A stretch of DNA of 64,000 nt from Gamarada debralockiae (Eukaryota > Ascomycota > Leotiomycetes > Helotiales > Hyphodiscaceae): the NCBI GenBank assembly GCA_002803225.1, contig NXFV01000975.1:62001-126000 (forward strand), given 5' to 3'. The notes under the pieces were generated by a model. That model was not told where the DNA came from. It searched no databases and was given only the letters and a program-made list of their open reading frames with translations. Every line of letters begins with the position of its first letter. Position 1 is the stretch's first letter. Positions 1 through 15,833 of the stretch are shown here, piece by piece. Made by a program: the position numbers and the translations under genes.

Positions 1-4882
<4,882 letters not shown>

Positions 4883-5078
4883 TTCGCAGGCTTTAGTTGG
4901 CCAACCCCTAAGGCGACAAGAGACTCACTAACAGTCGGGTCTGTGCGCATTCGACCCTCCCGGGGAGTGTCACGCGAAAGCGAATTGTCACGCTCCGGAT
5001 ACCTGAACAACAATAAAAATGCTTGATTTCAGAGCTAATTTACGTGAATATAATGTATGACTACTATGCTGTCTATGA

Positions 5079-5555
5079 CTAAAGATTCGAAAAGAAGTCC
5101 GCTTGATTTACAATTGAATCTAATGACCCTACGGAGGCATTATCATCTCCTGATTCGATATCTTCGTTTTCCTCCTCCACCTCGATCACTACCTCAATCA
5201 CTACCTCAATTGTACCAGTATCTAGTAAGGGAAATCCCACTATTTCGATCTTATTGATAAGCAGGCCTTGGATAGCCGCGACGTGCTGCTTGCCATCATT
5301 GTAGATGACTGCTTGCGCAACTGAACCTCTGGAAGTTGCGAAAGGCTTGTCCACATGAGTGGAATCTCCGAAAGGCCAGTGAACTTCCGTACTTCGGTCA
5401 AATGCCTCTGACGGCAAATCCCTGTGGCTTCTGTTAGTCTAACGTAGAAAGAGGTCCAGATGGCCATACATGAAAAGAGCCTTCGACGTGCTAATATAAA
5501 CGCCTTTAGCAAGAAGAAAAGCGAAAAGCATAGTGAATGCTGATCTTGAGCTCAT
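5079..5555 (-). CDS. Possible small two-exon gene, unknown function
   Basis: Two exons, 5555-5470 and 5421-5079, joined across a 48-bp intron with a GTATGG donor, a GACTAAC branch site and a CACAG acceptor, give an open frame of 142 residues. The N-terminus is moderately hydrophobic and the C-terminus is acidic with a short Ile-Glu-Val repeat (encoded by a local CACTACCTCAAT duplication). No domain is recognised. The middle is loosely reminiscent of the region that follows the HET domain in fungal incompatibility proteins, so it may be debris of such a gene. The splice signals are the best argument that it is real. Confidence 0.35.
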
Positions 5556-6460
5556 TTTGTCGGACGCAAGTTCTAGTAGGGCAAATACCAGATCCCGATT
5601 ACGCTAGCGATGATTCTCATAGCTCCGGGATTAGTACAGGTAGTTCGCAGAAGAGAAAAAAGAGTATAGTCTTCCTGTTCCTAGTACTTTCTTCGAAACG
5701 CAAGCACGGCGTCTGATCCGTTGGTATCGAGCAAGGAGAGAGTGGCCTCGTACTCTGGGTTTCCGCCACTCGTCTGAGGCATGTTCTGCATAATGTGTCA
5801 TGTATAGACTGAACTAGCAGTGGGCCAAAAGGAAAGCACTTGCGTTGTTCAGATGATCGAACAATATCCTCCTGTGCGGCATTGGAACAAGGGGTCTCAG
5901 CAACGCACAATATTCACAAGTTGGGGATCAGTAAGATATTCCAATTGTGGCCTCGAATTTGGGAGATTAACATTGCAAGCTTCAACGCAAACTATTCTCC
6001 GGAAGATTGCTGGCTAGGCCTAATATCAGAGAACCGTATCTAGATTGTGGCTACTACAAATCAGACACTTTGCTACATGCCAACAACGCGATCAAAAAGC
6101 TTGCCACTATCGAGATGCTCTCTGCGTCATTTTGTCGTCCGCTGAATTTTAGTCAACATGAAAGAAGACCAATCTTGCTGTAAGACGCGTGGAATCCTCC
6201 ATGGGAGTGACTGCAAGTTTCACTTCCAGCAGCGCTACTGGAATGTTTATATGGGCCCGGCAGTTGCCCAAAGGTAAGACTTTGAGTGGAAGGACGAGGA
6301 TAAAGAGAAAATAGATACCTAAGAGGCTCAATGGGCCTGTCTAAACTCAGATGCTCTCAATCAGAACATCAAGATTAACCTAGCAATAGTCGAATAACCA
6401 CACTTTCTCCATGAAACTTTCCTGAGGCATCCTTGAACTTCATGCATGATCTATAGTCGT
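5556..6460. other. Intergenic stretch without a supported gene
   Basis: About 0.9 kb between the small gene and the T5orf172 gene. Short frames on both strands show no family signature and no convincing splice pairs. It presumably holds 3' and 5' flanking sequence only. Confidence 0.5.
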
Positions 6461-7606
6461 TCATCTCATAGCAGCTCTCTCGCCCCAATCCACCCACCTC
6501 CGCACAACTTCATCCACAGCCTTAACCCCATTTCTACTTGCTTCAACCTCAAACCATTCCCTGTGTTCCCTCCCGCAAGCTCCACACTTCCCACTGCCGA
6601 CCGCCCTCTTGCCATTCAACTCAATGTGAATCAATCTCTCCACCTTGTGTACATTTGCTACCTTTCTCGGCGTTTCCGGTGGTTCGTTGACACTGGTTGA
6701 GGAGAGAGTGCTGGAGTAGTATGGGTAATAGCGGATGAGGGAGAGGTTGTAGCCACATTGTCGCGTCCATTGATTGAGCCGTCTTTGAACATTTTGCGTC
6801 CTTCCAATCTTGAGGAGTATTGTCTTCTTGTTCGAGTTCTGCATGTTTGAAGCGAATGTATTGAGGACGTCTGAGGTTCGTCTTTGACCAGCTTGTCTTG
6901 TGGGTGGTGCAAGAAGGGAAGGTGCTGCTTCGGAGGGAGGAGTTGAGGGGAGGGATTCGGGGGTCAGCCAGAACATGTAGATATATCCTTCGTCGTCGTG
7001 CTCGGAGACTGGCCTTGCCATTTCTGCAAGTAAGAGCGCGGTTGTTGCTGGTGATGTGGATGGTGGTATGAGTGAGAGGAATTCTCCTGTACGTGAGGAT
7101 GGATCTCGAGCTATTGGCGGCCTCGTTTTGTTTGGTATAGAAGATGTTGTTTTCTGGTCAGGTTGTTTGACTGGTCGTGGAGCGTTCTTTCCATCGTCCG
7201 CCTCTCCAATGCAACAGAACAATCCCAAATTGCTCTTTGGCTGCGGCTTCTTCTTTGCTGGACGAGGAGCTTTTAATTCTTGCTTCGGTGCAGGCTTTCG
7301 GCGATTTCGCTGTTCAACTTCGAGTAGACCCAACCTTTCAGCCAATGTGTCAATGCTATTTCGTTCCTTGATCGTAGTTGATTGAAGCTCTTGTGTTAAC
7401 CCGCTCTGCGCCTGATTCTTATGCTGCCAGCAGAAGCCATTTGGACTCGATGTTCTTGGACTAGGACTCGGTGAAGATTGTGGAGATTTGGAAAGACCCC
7501 TGCGACATGGTCGGCCGGTGGAAGTCAGACCTCTGCAGGTGGCCGCTGGATTTTTGGAATCTGAACGTGGGATTAGGGACTCGGGGGTATGAGGTATGAA
7601 AGGCAT
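6461..7606 (-). CDS. T5orf172 / DUF1766 (GIY-YIG-related) domain protein
   Basis: Single-exon gene of 381 residues. The N-terminus carries C24, C34, C59 and H62 (pattern ending FCWQHK), a likely small zinc site often seen in fungal members. A Ser/Pro/Lys-rich disordered middle follows. The C-terminal half holds the T5orf172 domain: GYIYMF near residue 205, LLKIGRTQNVQRRLNQW near 267, an ERLIH helix near 322 and the CGACGREHREWFEVE block near 343. The family is related to GIY-YIG nucleases and is predicted to bind or cut DNA; no fungal substrate is established. The start is the first ATG of a long open frame. The ~400 bp upstream, shared with the end of helicase 1, contains copy R1 of the R repeat, which also lies upstream of both helicase genes. 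Confidence 0.82.
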   Translation of the reverse strand: MPFIPHTPESLIPRSDSKNPAATCRGLTSTGRPCRRGLSKSPQSSPSPSPRTSSPNGFCWQHKNQAQSGLTQELQSTTIKERNSIDTLAERLGLLEVEQRNRRKPAPKQELKAPRPAKKKPQPKSNLGLFCCIGEADDGKNAPRPVKQPDQKTTSSIPNKTRPPIARDPSSRTGEFLSLIPPSTSPATTALLLAEMARPVSEHDDEGYIYMFWLTPESLPSTPPSEAAPSLLAPPTRQAGQRRTSDVLNTFASNMQNSNKKTILLKIGRTQNVQRRLNQWTRQCGYNLSLIRYYPYYSSTLSSTSVNEPPETPRKVANVHKVERLIHIELNGKRAVGSGKCGACGREHREWFEVEASRNGVKAVDEVVRRWVDWGERAAMR

Positions 7607-7754
7607 TGTTAGCTTGGGAGTAAAAAGGTTAGCAAACCTGAGGTATATTAATACTTGGATGGCAGTGTGGATTCATCGTTGCCAGTGATTCATTCGCGAC
7701 GCGTTGGAGTTGGCACAGTTCGAAATGTTGTGGCTGGGAGGTTATTCGTTAGCA

Positions 7755-7839
7755 GTTACGGGCTGCAGCGCGAAATCTAATCTAGCTAAGAGGCTAAGCC
7801 GCAAGCGGAAAGTTGAATCACATGATCCAATCCAGCCTC
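7755..7839. repeat. R repeat copy 1 (upstream of the T5orf172 gene)
   Basis: The core at 7771-7839 differs at only a handful of positions from 13813-13882 and is recognisably related to 27678-27740. It contains the palindrome CCGCAAGCGG (CCG-N4-CGG, the spacing typical of Zn2Cys6 factor sites) and an E-box-like TCACATGATC. All three copies have the same orientation and lie upstream of minus-strand genes, so a promoter function is plausible, though it could also be a small dispersed repeat. Confidence 0.75.
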
Positions 7840-8008
7840 TCACAGGCACACCCAGTTGATAACACAAGCCCCGTGGTGTAGGCGCAACCTTAATGGAAAA
7901 CAACCTCGTGCCAATCTTCGCACTAATCTGAAGAGCTCAGAACAGCGATGCCCATTCCCAAAGGAGCTTCCTCGAAACGCCATCACTGAAACCCCTTTCC
8001 TTCCAAAT

Positions 8009-11000
8009 CTACCGAGTAGAATCATTTCCACGAGTGAAAGCATTTAAAGCAGCCTTCTGCGCCTCGCTCAAACCCTCATCGGCATCGCCAGCGTTAACCC
8101 ATCCAGAAGTATCAACATAACCTACTTCGCCCTTCTTGGGAGCGGCAAAGTAGGAGGGGGTGGCAGGGGTCTTGGCTTGTGTACCTGCTGCGGAAGCAAC
8201 CTTGTTCTGGGGAGTAGGCGTTGACTTAGAATTCGCAGCCTTGTTCTGAGGATCTCGGATGGCAGAGGCAATGGTCTCAGTACCCTGAACATGAGCGTGA
8301 ACGTACTTATGATCCATGAGGTAGGAGTGAGGACCCGCGCGATCAATAACGATACAGACCTTCAAGTCCTTGGCTTCCTCAAAGGCCTTGCGCATGTACG
8401 GGATACCAGCCTTGGGATTGACAGTTGTAAGATTCTCGGTATTTCCGATGATGACCATGAAATCCTCAGCGCGCGTCAACATAACACAATTGCGGCCACG
8501 GCTTGCGGTGAAGCCAGGAAAGTCAGTGCGAACTGGATCACCCATGATGAGAACGTTGCCGTCGCCTTGGAATTGATTAGTGGTGAAGTTTAAGACTCGA
8601 TCAAATCCGTGCTCAGGCTCATAGAGATGAGACTGCATGAAGGCCTGATCGTAGACTCGTTGCTGAGCGGTGTAATGAGTGATTAGGGAAACCTCATCCG
8701 GGGCGATGACTCCGTCCTTGATCAACATCTCGGTAAGGGTAGTGGTCACAGAAGCGCAGTCAAGATTGTAGTAGGAGCCAGTGATTTCGTCCTTGAGCTC
8801 ATTGCGTCCCATGACGAGAATGAAACGGAAGAACTCCTTGCTAGGGCACTCGGGGAATGTCTTGATGAACCACTCACGGATCGGCTCAGCCTTTGGATGA
8901 GATCCGGAAATCATAACACATGGGGCATCCTGGATCTTGCCATCGTAAATCAAGGCGTTGGCAACCTTCATAGTACCCGGAGCACCTCGACGTTGGAGAT
9001 AGAGACGTACAATAGGCCAATGGTTGATCAGGAAATACTGCATGGCGGATTGTTCGAGTTCCGGGGTGCAGCCTCTGGGGAAGATGCTCTCAACAGATGG
9101 GCTAAGTTGATTCTCATCACCAATAGCAATGATGTTATCGACGTCCACGGTCGCAAGGGCCAAGCAGAACTCAGGCTTTGACATCATTCCAAATTCGTCG
9201 AAGATAGCTAAGTCGAACTTTCCCAGACCAATGCGGTTGCTCTCTAGACCCAAGGCGTTCGCAGTCAGTCCAAGGACGTTTGCGCGCAACTTCATGGAGG
9301 CAAGGAGTTCCTTGACGGAATCGTTCAAATCCTTGCGAGTATCCTTATCCATGTCAGAACCAAGAGCTTGGTAGTTATCTAGCTTCTGAAGGATATCGGC
9401 AAACTCCTTCTCGGTTGAGTGAGCATGGGCGTAGTCAAGGGCATTGTGAGCAAGGCCGAGAAGGTATTCAGTATATCTAGCGTCGCGAACACCGATAGCA
9501 GAGGAAGCGAGTTGGCGATTGAGTTGTTCAGCCATTGAGACAGAGACGGTGGCCTCGAGCTTCTCCTTAGGGATATTGTCGGATTTGAGATTAATAACTC
9601 CACCTTTGAGAGTGCCAGCGAAGAACTCCAAGTGGTTGCCGACACCACGGTAAGCCTCATCATCAAGAACGGTGGCATTGAGAGAGTCGTCCTTGATGCA
9701 ATTGCTCTGGATGTCATCACGCTTCTTGGCGAAAGACTCGCGAACCGCGCAAAGTTTCTGGGCCTTCTTTTCACCCTTGGTTGAGCCGACCGGCTTCTTT
9801 GGCTTTGGGCTCTTGAGGGTATATGTCTTGCCACCTTCCTCAAAGAGTTCACCAGCCTCGTCAGCATCCGGGGCTGTGGTCTCAAACTCATCTTCCTCGG
9901 TGGTGGTCATAAGTCGGGTACTAGGAGAGGACTTGGGCTTGGGAGATTTGGGCTTGGACTCCGAAGTAGACTCTTGGGCAGATGGAAGTTCGATGCCGAG
10001 TTCAGCGGCCAAGGCTTGATCTGCTGCGAGTGCTGCAGCCTCGACCTCCTCACGGACACAAGCAAAAGTCTCAAGGCGTCTCTTGTCATACATACTGAAG
10101 ATGTAGGCAGCCTCAGACTTATCGTGGTAGACTCGAATGGCGAGGCGGTGTTGCAGGAGGTGAGAGTACTTGGGATCCTTCTTGGCTTCTGCAAGGGCTT
10201 CGTTGATCTTCTTCATGAACACATCCGTAGGTTGGTTGGCAGAAGCAAGGGTGATGATGCGAGAGTCAGGTTCACCAAGCTGCTTGGCTACCACAGTTCC
10301 AGCCATGAGGCTTGACTTTCCTCCACCAGCAATGCCGCCGATGAGGCAAATGGCCTTGCCATTGAAGGTAAGAGGAGCGTTGTAGATGTGGTTGATAACC
10401 TTGACTTGGTCTTCATCTCCAAATTTCTTCATGAACTCCTTGGAGGTCTTGGCGGGAAGCAAATCGCGAGAACCGTAGGTGCGAGGATTCTTCATAAGCA
10501 TGAAATCACCCCACTCCTCGACGGATTTGGAGTAGGAGCGGGAAGGGTTATCATCATCCTTTGGGCCTGGGCCGTTGTTAGGGCGAGAGCAGTTCAACAG
10601 AATGTCGGCACCTTGAACAAGATGGGTCTCAGACTTGGCGGAAGAGAAGTGGGTGATGGTGCACTTCACAGGAGTTGCGGTCTCCACAGCCCGACGGGCA
10701 TCCTCCAGGGTATAAGCGTCGACATTCTGCACTGGAAGCTTCATAGTAACAAGAGGTCTACCATTCTTCTTCTTCTCATCATCAGTGGCACCAACGGGGA
10801 CTGGAGCTCGAGGACGGACAAGATGTCCGATGATTTCACCATGAAGCATCCAGGAATACCCCTTCAACACGACGAAGTCCCAATCATCACGCGTAACGAT
10901 AGCGTGGTGCTTAGTACGGAAGTTGACTTTGAGATGGTCACCCTCGTTGAGACGGAAGTTGGATTTGCATTCATCGTCGCTAGCCGTGATAAGCTTGAGG

Positions 11001-12064
11001 ACTCCATAGTAAGAGAGATCACCAGCTCCAGTGACTTCCAGAATGCGGATGATGGCTCCACGAGCATTGATCTCCAGAACTGCAGCTTCACGGGCTTCCT
11101 TGAGTTGAATGAGACCAAGAGCCATGCGAGAGAACATCTCCATCTTGTCATGATATGCGTTGGTTGCAAAAGTCTCTGGTTTTGGACGCTCGCCCTTTGG
11201 CTTGAACGAACCAGTGTTAATAAAGATTTGTTCAGCATCGGGGCCAAGCTTCTTCTTATGAACCAGTTGCCAGCACGTTCCCTGACGGTCAACCTGGAAT
11301 CGCTCAATAACCGACGTGACCGCGCCACACAGAGCATTGTTCTTGTCGTTGATGATCCATGCATCGATGCGGAAAGACTTCTTGCCTTCGACCATGGCGG
11401 TGAGGGCTGCAATAACGCGACGGGCGGGTTCGTAAGTCCAAACATGGTCTGTGAGGAGGTTCTTGGTCTTGATATGGTCGGAGGAGTTGTCGATTTGAAG
11501 TTCAAGGACGTAGATGGAATGCTTCTTATTCTCGAAGTCATGGGTGCGCTTGACGATTGAGGGGACGGTGCTCTTTTCACGGATGCGAGTCTCGTTTCCT
11601 TCAGCGTCGAAACTATAGACCTTCTGTAACATCTGCGGAGCCAGAGCTGCAAGGTTCTTGTGAGTCATAGTGAATGAGACTATGAGCTCCTTGCCAACAA
11701 GCTTGCGATCGATGGTCAGCGGAACATGCTCAGCGGGAATGGTGGCTTGAAGGATGACTGTGCTGGGTTGCACCTGGTGCTCAATGAAGATGATTTCAGT
11801 CTTGACTTTATCATCAGGTTGGTATCGGAGGGGGCCCATATGCTTCATGATCGCCTTCAACGTCTCAGAAGGCTCAGGAGGACCGAAAGTCTTAGTGATT
11901 TCGCCAGTGACGGGATCTCTCTCAGGTTCCTGGGGAGGCAACCACGAGAGAGTACCGAAAGGCTTGCTATTGGGGCCAGTGAGGTTCAGTGCCAAAGCTG
12001 AAGCTGACATATGGTCGATGACGCATAGGTACGAAAGACGGTTGAAAGGTCTGTTGCCCGACAT
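8009..12064 (-). CDS. Large SF1 (Upf1-like) helicase, paralogue 1
   Basis: Intron-free gene of 1351 residues. The first ~550 residues are a conserved region of unknown function beginning with YLCVID, shared with paralogue 2. The helicase core follows: Walker A GGIAGGGKSS (~residue 578), motif Ia ASANQPTDVF (resembling APSN in Upf1), Walker B AIFDEFGMM (~955), motif III GDENQL (~984), RRGAPG (~1028), motif V FQGDGNVLIMGD (~1166) and motif VI MLTRAEDF (~1197). A charged Ser/Pro/Lys insertion (~residues 690-770) splits the two RecA-like lobes. Upf1-like SF1 enzymes unwind RNA or DNA from 5' to 3' using ATP; the role of this fungal type is unknown. All core motifs look intact, so activity is likely. 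Copies of the R repeat lie at 7.8 kb and 13.8 kb on either side, and motif M lies upstream at 12.72 kb. Confidence 0.88.
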   Translation of the reverse strand: MSGNRPFNRLSYLCVIDHMSASALALNLTGPNSKPFGTLSWLPPQEPERDPVTGEITKTFGPPEPSETLKAIMKHMGPLRYQPDDKVKTEIIFIEHQVQPSTVILQATIPAEHVPLTIDRKLVGKELIVSFTMTHKNLAALAPQMLQKVYSFDAEGNETRIREKSTVPSIVKRTHDFENKKHSIYVLELQIDNSSDHIKTKNLLTDHVWTYEPARRVIAALTAMVEGKKSFRIDAWIINDKNNALCGAVTSVIERFQVDRQGTCWQLVHKKKLGPDAEQIFINTGSFKPKGERPKPETFATNAYHDKMEMFSRMALGLIQLKEAREAAVLEINARGAIIRILEVTGAGDLSYYGVLKLITASDDECKSNFRLNEGDHLKVNFRTKHHAIVTRDDWDFVVLKGYSWMLHGEIIGHLVRPRAPVPVGATDDEKKKNGRPLVTMKLPVQNVDAYTLEDARRAVETATPVKCTITHFSSAKSETHLVQGADILLNCSRPNNGPGPKDDDNPSRSYSKSVEEWGDFMLMKNPRTYGSRDLLPAKTSKEFMKKFGDEDQVKVINHIYNAPLTFNGKAICLIGGIAGGGKSSLMAGTVVAKQLGEPDSRIITLASANQPTDVFMKKINEALAEAKKDPKYSHLLQHRLAIRVYHDKSEAAYIFSMYDKRRLETFACVREEVEAAALAADQALAAELGIELPSAQESTSESKPKSPKPKSSPSTRLMTTTEEDEFETTAPDADEAGELFEEGGKTYTLKSPKPKKPVGSTKGEKKAQKLCAVRESFAKKRDDIQSNCIKDDSLNATVLDDEAYRGVGNHLEFFAGTLKGGVINLKSDNIPKEKLEATVSVSMAEQLNRQLASSAIGVRDARYTEYLLGLAHNALDYAHAHSTEKEFADILQKLDNYQALGSDMDKDTRKDLNDSVKELLASMKLRANVLGLTANALGLESNRIGLGKFDLAIFDEFGMMSKPEFCLALATVDVDNIIAIGDENQLSPSVESIFPRGCTPELEQSAMQYFLINHWPIVRLYLQRRGAPGTMKVANALIYDGKIQDAPCVMISGSHPKAEPIREWFIKTFPECPSKEFFRFILVMGRNELKDEITGSYYNLDCASVTTTLTEMLIKDGVIAPDEVSLITHYTAQQRVYDQAFMQSHLYEPEHGFDRVLNFTTNQFQGDGNVLIMGDPVRTDFPGFTASRGRNCVMLTRAEDFMVIIGNTENLTTVNPKAGIPYMRKAFEEAKDLKVCIVIDRAGPHSYLMDHKYVHAHVQGTETIASAIRDPQNKAANSKSTPTPQNKVASAAGTQAKTPATPSYFAAPKKGEVGYVDTSGWVNAGDADEGLSEAQKAALNAFTRGNDSTR

Positions 12065-13298
12065 AGTTGCTGATTGACACGCGCGCGTGTATAAGTATAG
12101 GAGTATAGGTGTTTGTAGGGATGCTGAAATGTATGAAGAGGAGGGGATGAGATTATTGAAGTTGAGGTGGTGAGGTTGTAAGGAAGATGGAAGCTGGAGG
12201 AAGATTTCGAAATCGCGAAGCGTTTGTGGGAAATCCTTAGCGCGAAATTCGTTGTTGACGAAAGTGAATTTCTAGCCGACGCCGACGTAAACAAAAGTGA
12301 GTTTGTTTGACGATAAGCAAGCCCTAATCGGCGGTGACTCAGGCACCCTCAGCTAATATGACGAAAATCGATGAAGTAAAGACATGAGCGTTCGTAACAG
12401 GGCGACTCAAACAAGGACTTCTCGAGCGCTGTTCCAGTTGCTGAAGCAGGAGGGGAGTAGAGATTTAAGTATTGACAATGAATACTGCAAAATCGTTGTA
12501 CTTGGGGGAAGCAAAAGCAAAAAGGAAGTAATGCTAAAGCTTAGAATGTTTTAAAATTGTAAGATCGGTCGAATTTCTTCGTCACGAGGAAAAGTAGGGG
12601 GAATTTCGGTGGAGACAACAACTTCGCGCCGTACAAAGTCGTTGGGCAGAGCATGCGTTCCTGCTAGGATCTTGATGGTTGACTTTGCGGAGAGGACGAC
12701 ATCTTCAGTCAGAGATGTCGAAGCACTTTAACGCCATACTCCGGGCGGGATGGGCAGCCTTCCGCCTTTCCCCCTTTGAAAAAGAACGAGACGACCACGG
12801 CTCAAAGGATACAAGCTCATGCGTTGTGGTATTAAATTTGATGTAATCGTATGGGTGATCGAGATGGAGGAAGCGGCTACCTGGGGCACTTGCGAATTTC
12901 ATTGCAGATTGATCGAATTCGAGGATTGCGAGATTGACGTGGAATTCAGTGACATCCGTAGGACCGATTGGGAATCACGTGATATCAACTTGATCGGTTC
13001 GAGAATGTAGACCTTCAATTCGTCGAGATGTACTTCTTGGTTTTGCCATCGCCGTAGATGTTAGTGACTTAGGCAGAAACATCTAACAGCTAATCCTTGA
13101 TCAAACGAAGGCCGAGCCAACGAGTTTCTAGCTCTCGCCTTTGACTTGGTCAAGCTAGTTGCGACGAACGAACACAAGATCACTAATCTTAGGCTTTATC
13201 TATTGAGGGCTGCGAGATTTGTCAAGCTTGGAATGCGCATGAGCTATAGTTGCTGCTACTTGATCTCAGAGTTCTTCACGCTTTTCCCAAAGGAATGA
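12065..13298. other. Upstream region of helicase 1, no gene seen
   Basis: 1.2 kb of probable promoter and leader. Parts of it match the region upstream of helicase 2: 12566-12610 resembles 27059-27100, and 12670-12745 resembles 27218-27290. It also holds a perfect palindrome ATCACGTGAT at 12974-12983, a CACGTG E-box of the Cbf1/bHLH class. No supported coding exon. Confidence 0.6.
12721..12739. promoter_or_regulatory. Motif M copy upstream of helicase 1
   Basis: AAGCACTTTAACGCCATAC recurs with small changes at 27139-27157 and 27263-27280 upstream of helicase 2, each followed by a GGGC-containing stretch. Its conservation inside otherwise diverged flanks suggests a shared cis-element. Confidence 0.5.
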
Positions 13299-13690
13299 TC
13301 ATTGCTCGCCTGGAACTGCTGCGAGAATCTCAGGGTATGACTGTAGGAGTGCTTGGCGTTCCTCTTGCGTTAGAGGCTCATCCCTTGGTTGACGTTTGCG
13401 AAGCCAAGTAAGGAAGATGCCATACAGGAATTCTGAGGGAGTGAATCCTTTGGTCCACACGAACTTCGTGTTAAGGGACAAACCGATCTCAGGGCAGGAA
13501 CAGTTCCAGAAGCGAGCTGACTGAGGGCCTTGTTCAATAACCCATTTGAGGAGGTCGTCGAAACGCGGGATAAGCGGGGTTCGAGGAGGTAGGGTGTCGA
13601 GAGTGTCTGATCTGAGCAGTGCGCGCGGCTAACTGCTGTTGGATTAAACGTAGAGGGAGGTCGGTCCATTCGAATAATTCGCTGCTACGA
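13299..13690 (-). pseudogene. Gene remnant with frameshift, unknown family
   Basis: An open frame beginning near 13690, after a TTTCTTCGTAG acceptor-like site, reads SSELFEWTDLPLRL and runs to a stop near 13545. From about 13620 a second frame continues in coding style (PRFDDLLKWVIEQGP, then FWNCSC and SEFLYGIFLTWLRKRQ) to the stop at 13299. Moving between them needs a one-base shift, and no intron fits. The family is not recognised. It lies between helicase 1 and repeat R2 and is probably a decayed exon of a former gene. Confidence 0.4.
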
Positions 13691-13796
13691 AGAAAGGAAA
13701 ATGTAATCGTACACCACTTGCAAGGCTCTCAATCTTCCCTGGGTCGCCAAGTGTAGGGGTCTTGAAATGTATGAGAGGCAAGTTGTATTATTCAGG

Positions 13797-13882
13797 TTAC
13801 CAGCTGCAAGTACGAAATCTAGTCCAGCTAAGAGGCTAAGCCGCAAGCGGAAAGCTCAATCACATGATCCAAATCCAGCCTC
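13797..13882. repeat. R repeat copy 2 (upstream of helicase 1)
   Basis: Nearly identical to R1 over the ~70-bp core, including CCGCAAGCGG and TCACATGATCC, with similarity extending ~20 bp to the left (CTGCA block). To its left, 13769-13795 also matches the sequence left of R3 (GAGAGGCAAGTTGT in both). A CACGTG E-box follows at about 13907. Confidence 0.75.
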
Positions 13883-15833
13883 CGGGGCTGAATCGTGGCT
13901 GGTTGATCACGTGTTAGGCACCTTTGTGGCTGGCGACTTGAGGCTCTCAGAAGGCCATTTATCACATCTCTCTCACGGGTAGAACTAATTGGAATGATTT
14001 ACCATAGGTCGCATATATTTGTAGCAATCTAAGCACGTTAACTTCTTGTAGATGTTCCCTGACCCGACTTTCATAACTTCCCTTTGCCTTCGCTTAGGCC
14101 CCTTTTTCCCTTGCTCAGCGCATGAAGATATGGCAACGAAAGGCTCAAGGCCCGAAAGAGAGCAATTTAACACATTGTAAAAGTGGCTTCCATTGTTTTC
14201 TAGCCCTTTCTAAGTTTTATTGAAATGATTTCTGCTCCAATGAAGTAAAGGCTGGGTCAGGACTGATGCTGTGCCGCTGATTGGAGCCGGGTATGATCGG
14301 ACGCACTCGGCTGCAAGGATTGGTCTGAAAAGTTTATTAATTCAAATAACACAATTTTTCTCCAACAAACAGGGCTTGTGGTTTAGTGGGTTAGTACACC
14401 TCTAAGCACTTCTACAGTGTCCATCGTCTGACTTCGTCACAGTATAATACTGTAAGACTTGCTGTGAAGCCCACTCTATGGCCAAGTTCTGACAGTATTT
14501 CTCCTAGCCCTTAGCACAATCCAAGCTTTCACGGCACGATTGGGAGGTAAGGCTTTCCACTTGAACCTTTCAGTGTTCTGAACATCTCATTAACATTAAA
14601 AAGTGGTCCGGGTCAGTAAAATCTGCTCAGTGGAACATTCAACTCAATCTGACATCCCTTTAGGGTTCGATTGTAAGTTGCTATCAAATCTTGAATACAC
14701 TCGCAACCTTTCTAACAAGGTCTTAGCCCCGCGAGTCCATGAAGATTGTTCAAATCAATCATTATCCTATATTTTTTTTGCCAACTTTTTGGACTTTAGC
14801 CTTTTTGCTTTGTGCGACGACAGCAAGCGAAGATCCGCCTTCCCTAGCTCAGACTCTCTCATCAAAAGCCGTCTGCAGGACCGACCACGGATGCCTATAA
14901 AGCAAACAAAAGGGATGAGGGAAAATATAACTATTTTTTATCGTGAGATTTACTAAAATGTTACTTTTGTCATGTTCAATAATAACGTACTTTTAATTTG
15001 GGATCAATGTCGACTCCTTGGTTTTTGGTTTTTACACCAAGGTGACTTGGACTGGCGAAATTCCAGGCACTTCGGTTCGACGTCACAACAATCTTCGCAC
15101 TCCTTCAAACTGCTATGGATCACAGCCGTTTACGCATCGACATTATTCATGACTTCTTTCTTCCAATTATTAGGATTGATTCTTCGCTCACGATACTTAT
15201 GATACAATCCTGCGTGCCCAACAGCCCAGGAAGACCAATCGCCACCAACGAACTCGAACGACAGCTCGAATGAACTCCATCTGAATCTTGAAATGATCGC
15301 ATTGCAATAAATTCAGCTATCGATAACCTTCCTTTTGCAAAGACAGTCATTGCAATACGACTGGATGAAGCTCGATGAAAGAGATCGAGGGCGTGGGAGA
15401 TAATTGCATAGGACTTGGAGACTGTCGCCTTAGTTGGAGCTTTGGCTCAAATCGGCCAGCATGATTGCAAAGGGAAATCAACCACAAACACTTGATCTTC
15501 CGATTGGGAACGTCCTACATATGATTGGGCCAGCATGAAAATCCATCATTTGAGATGCGCGCAATACCGTGGAGCATGGACTCGACCGGCGAGAACGAGA
15601 ACGACAACGATAATTGTATCACCTATCATAATGCGAACAGAGTTCTTTCCGAAGTATTCATTGTGAGCAATGGTAAAGTTTAAGACCTAGCTAAAAGCAC
15701 TTGGGTATCACATGCGATAAAATATTCCATCAACGACCAAAGCAACCACCTCCTGCCCACCACCTCTAACCTCTGAAACGCTACCTGTCCGAATCATTTT
15801 CGCCGAAAGTAGCCCTTGGAAACGGAGGAAGAT
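13883..15833. other. Gene-free intergenic region
   Basis: Nearly 2 kb, partly AT-rich (14330-14980), without a convincing gene. A Pol III box A-like string TGGTTTAGTGG occurs near 14387, but no matching box B or cloverleaf was found. Short frames on both strands show no family signature. Confidence 0.5.

Noticed and set aside
10388..11560. 390-residue open frame on the plus strand inside helicase 1
   Set aside because: Antisense shadow of the helicase coding frame; no motif of its own.
14378..14476. tRNA-like segment with a box A match (TGGTTTAGTGG) and GGGCTT/AAGCCC ends
   Set aside because: No T-arm/box B consensus, no anticodon stem and wrong length; not a tRNA.
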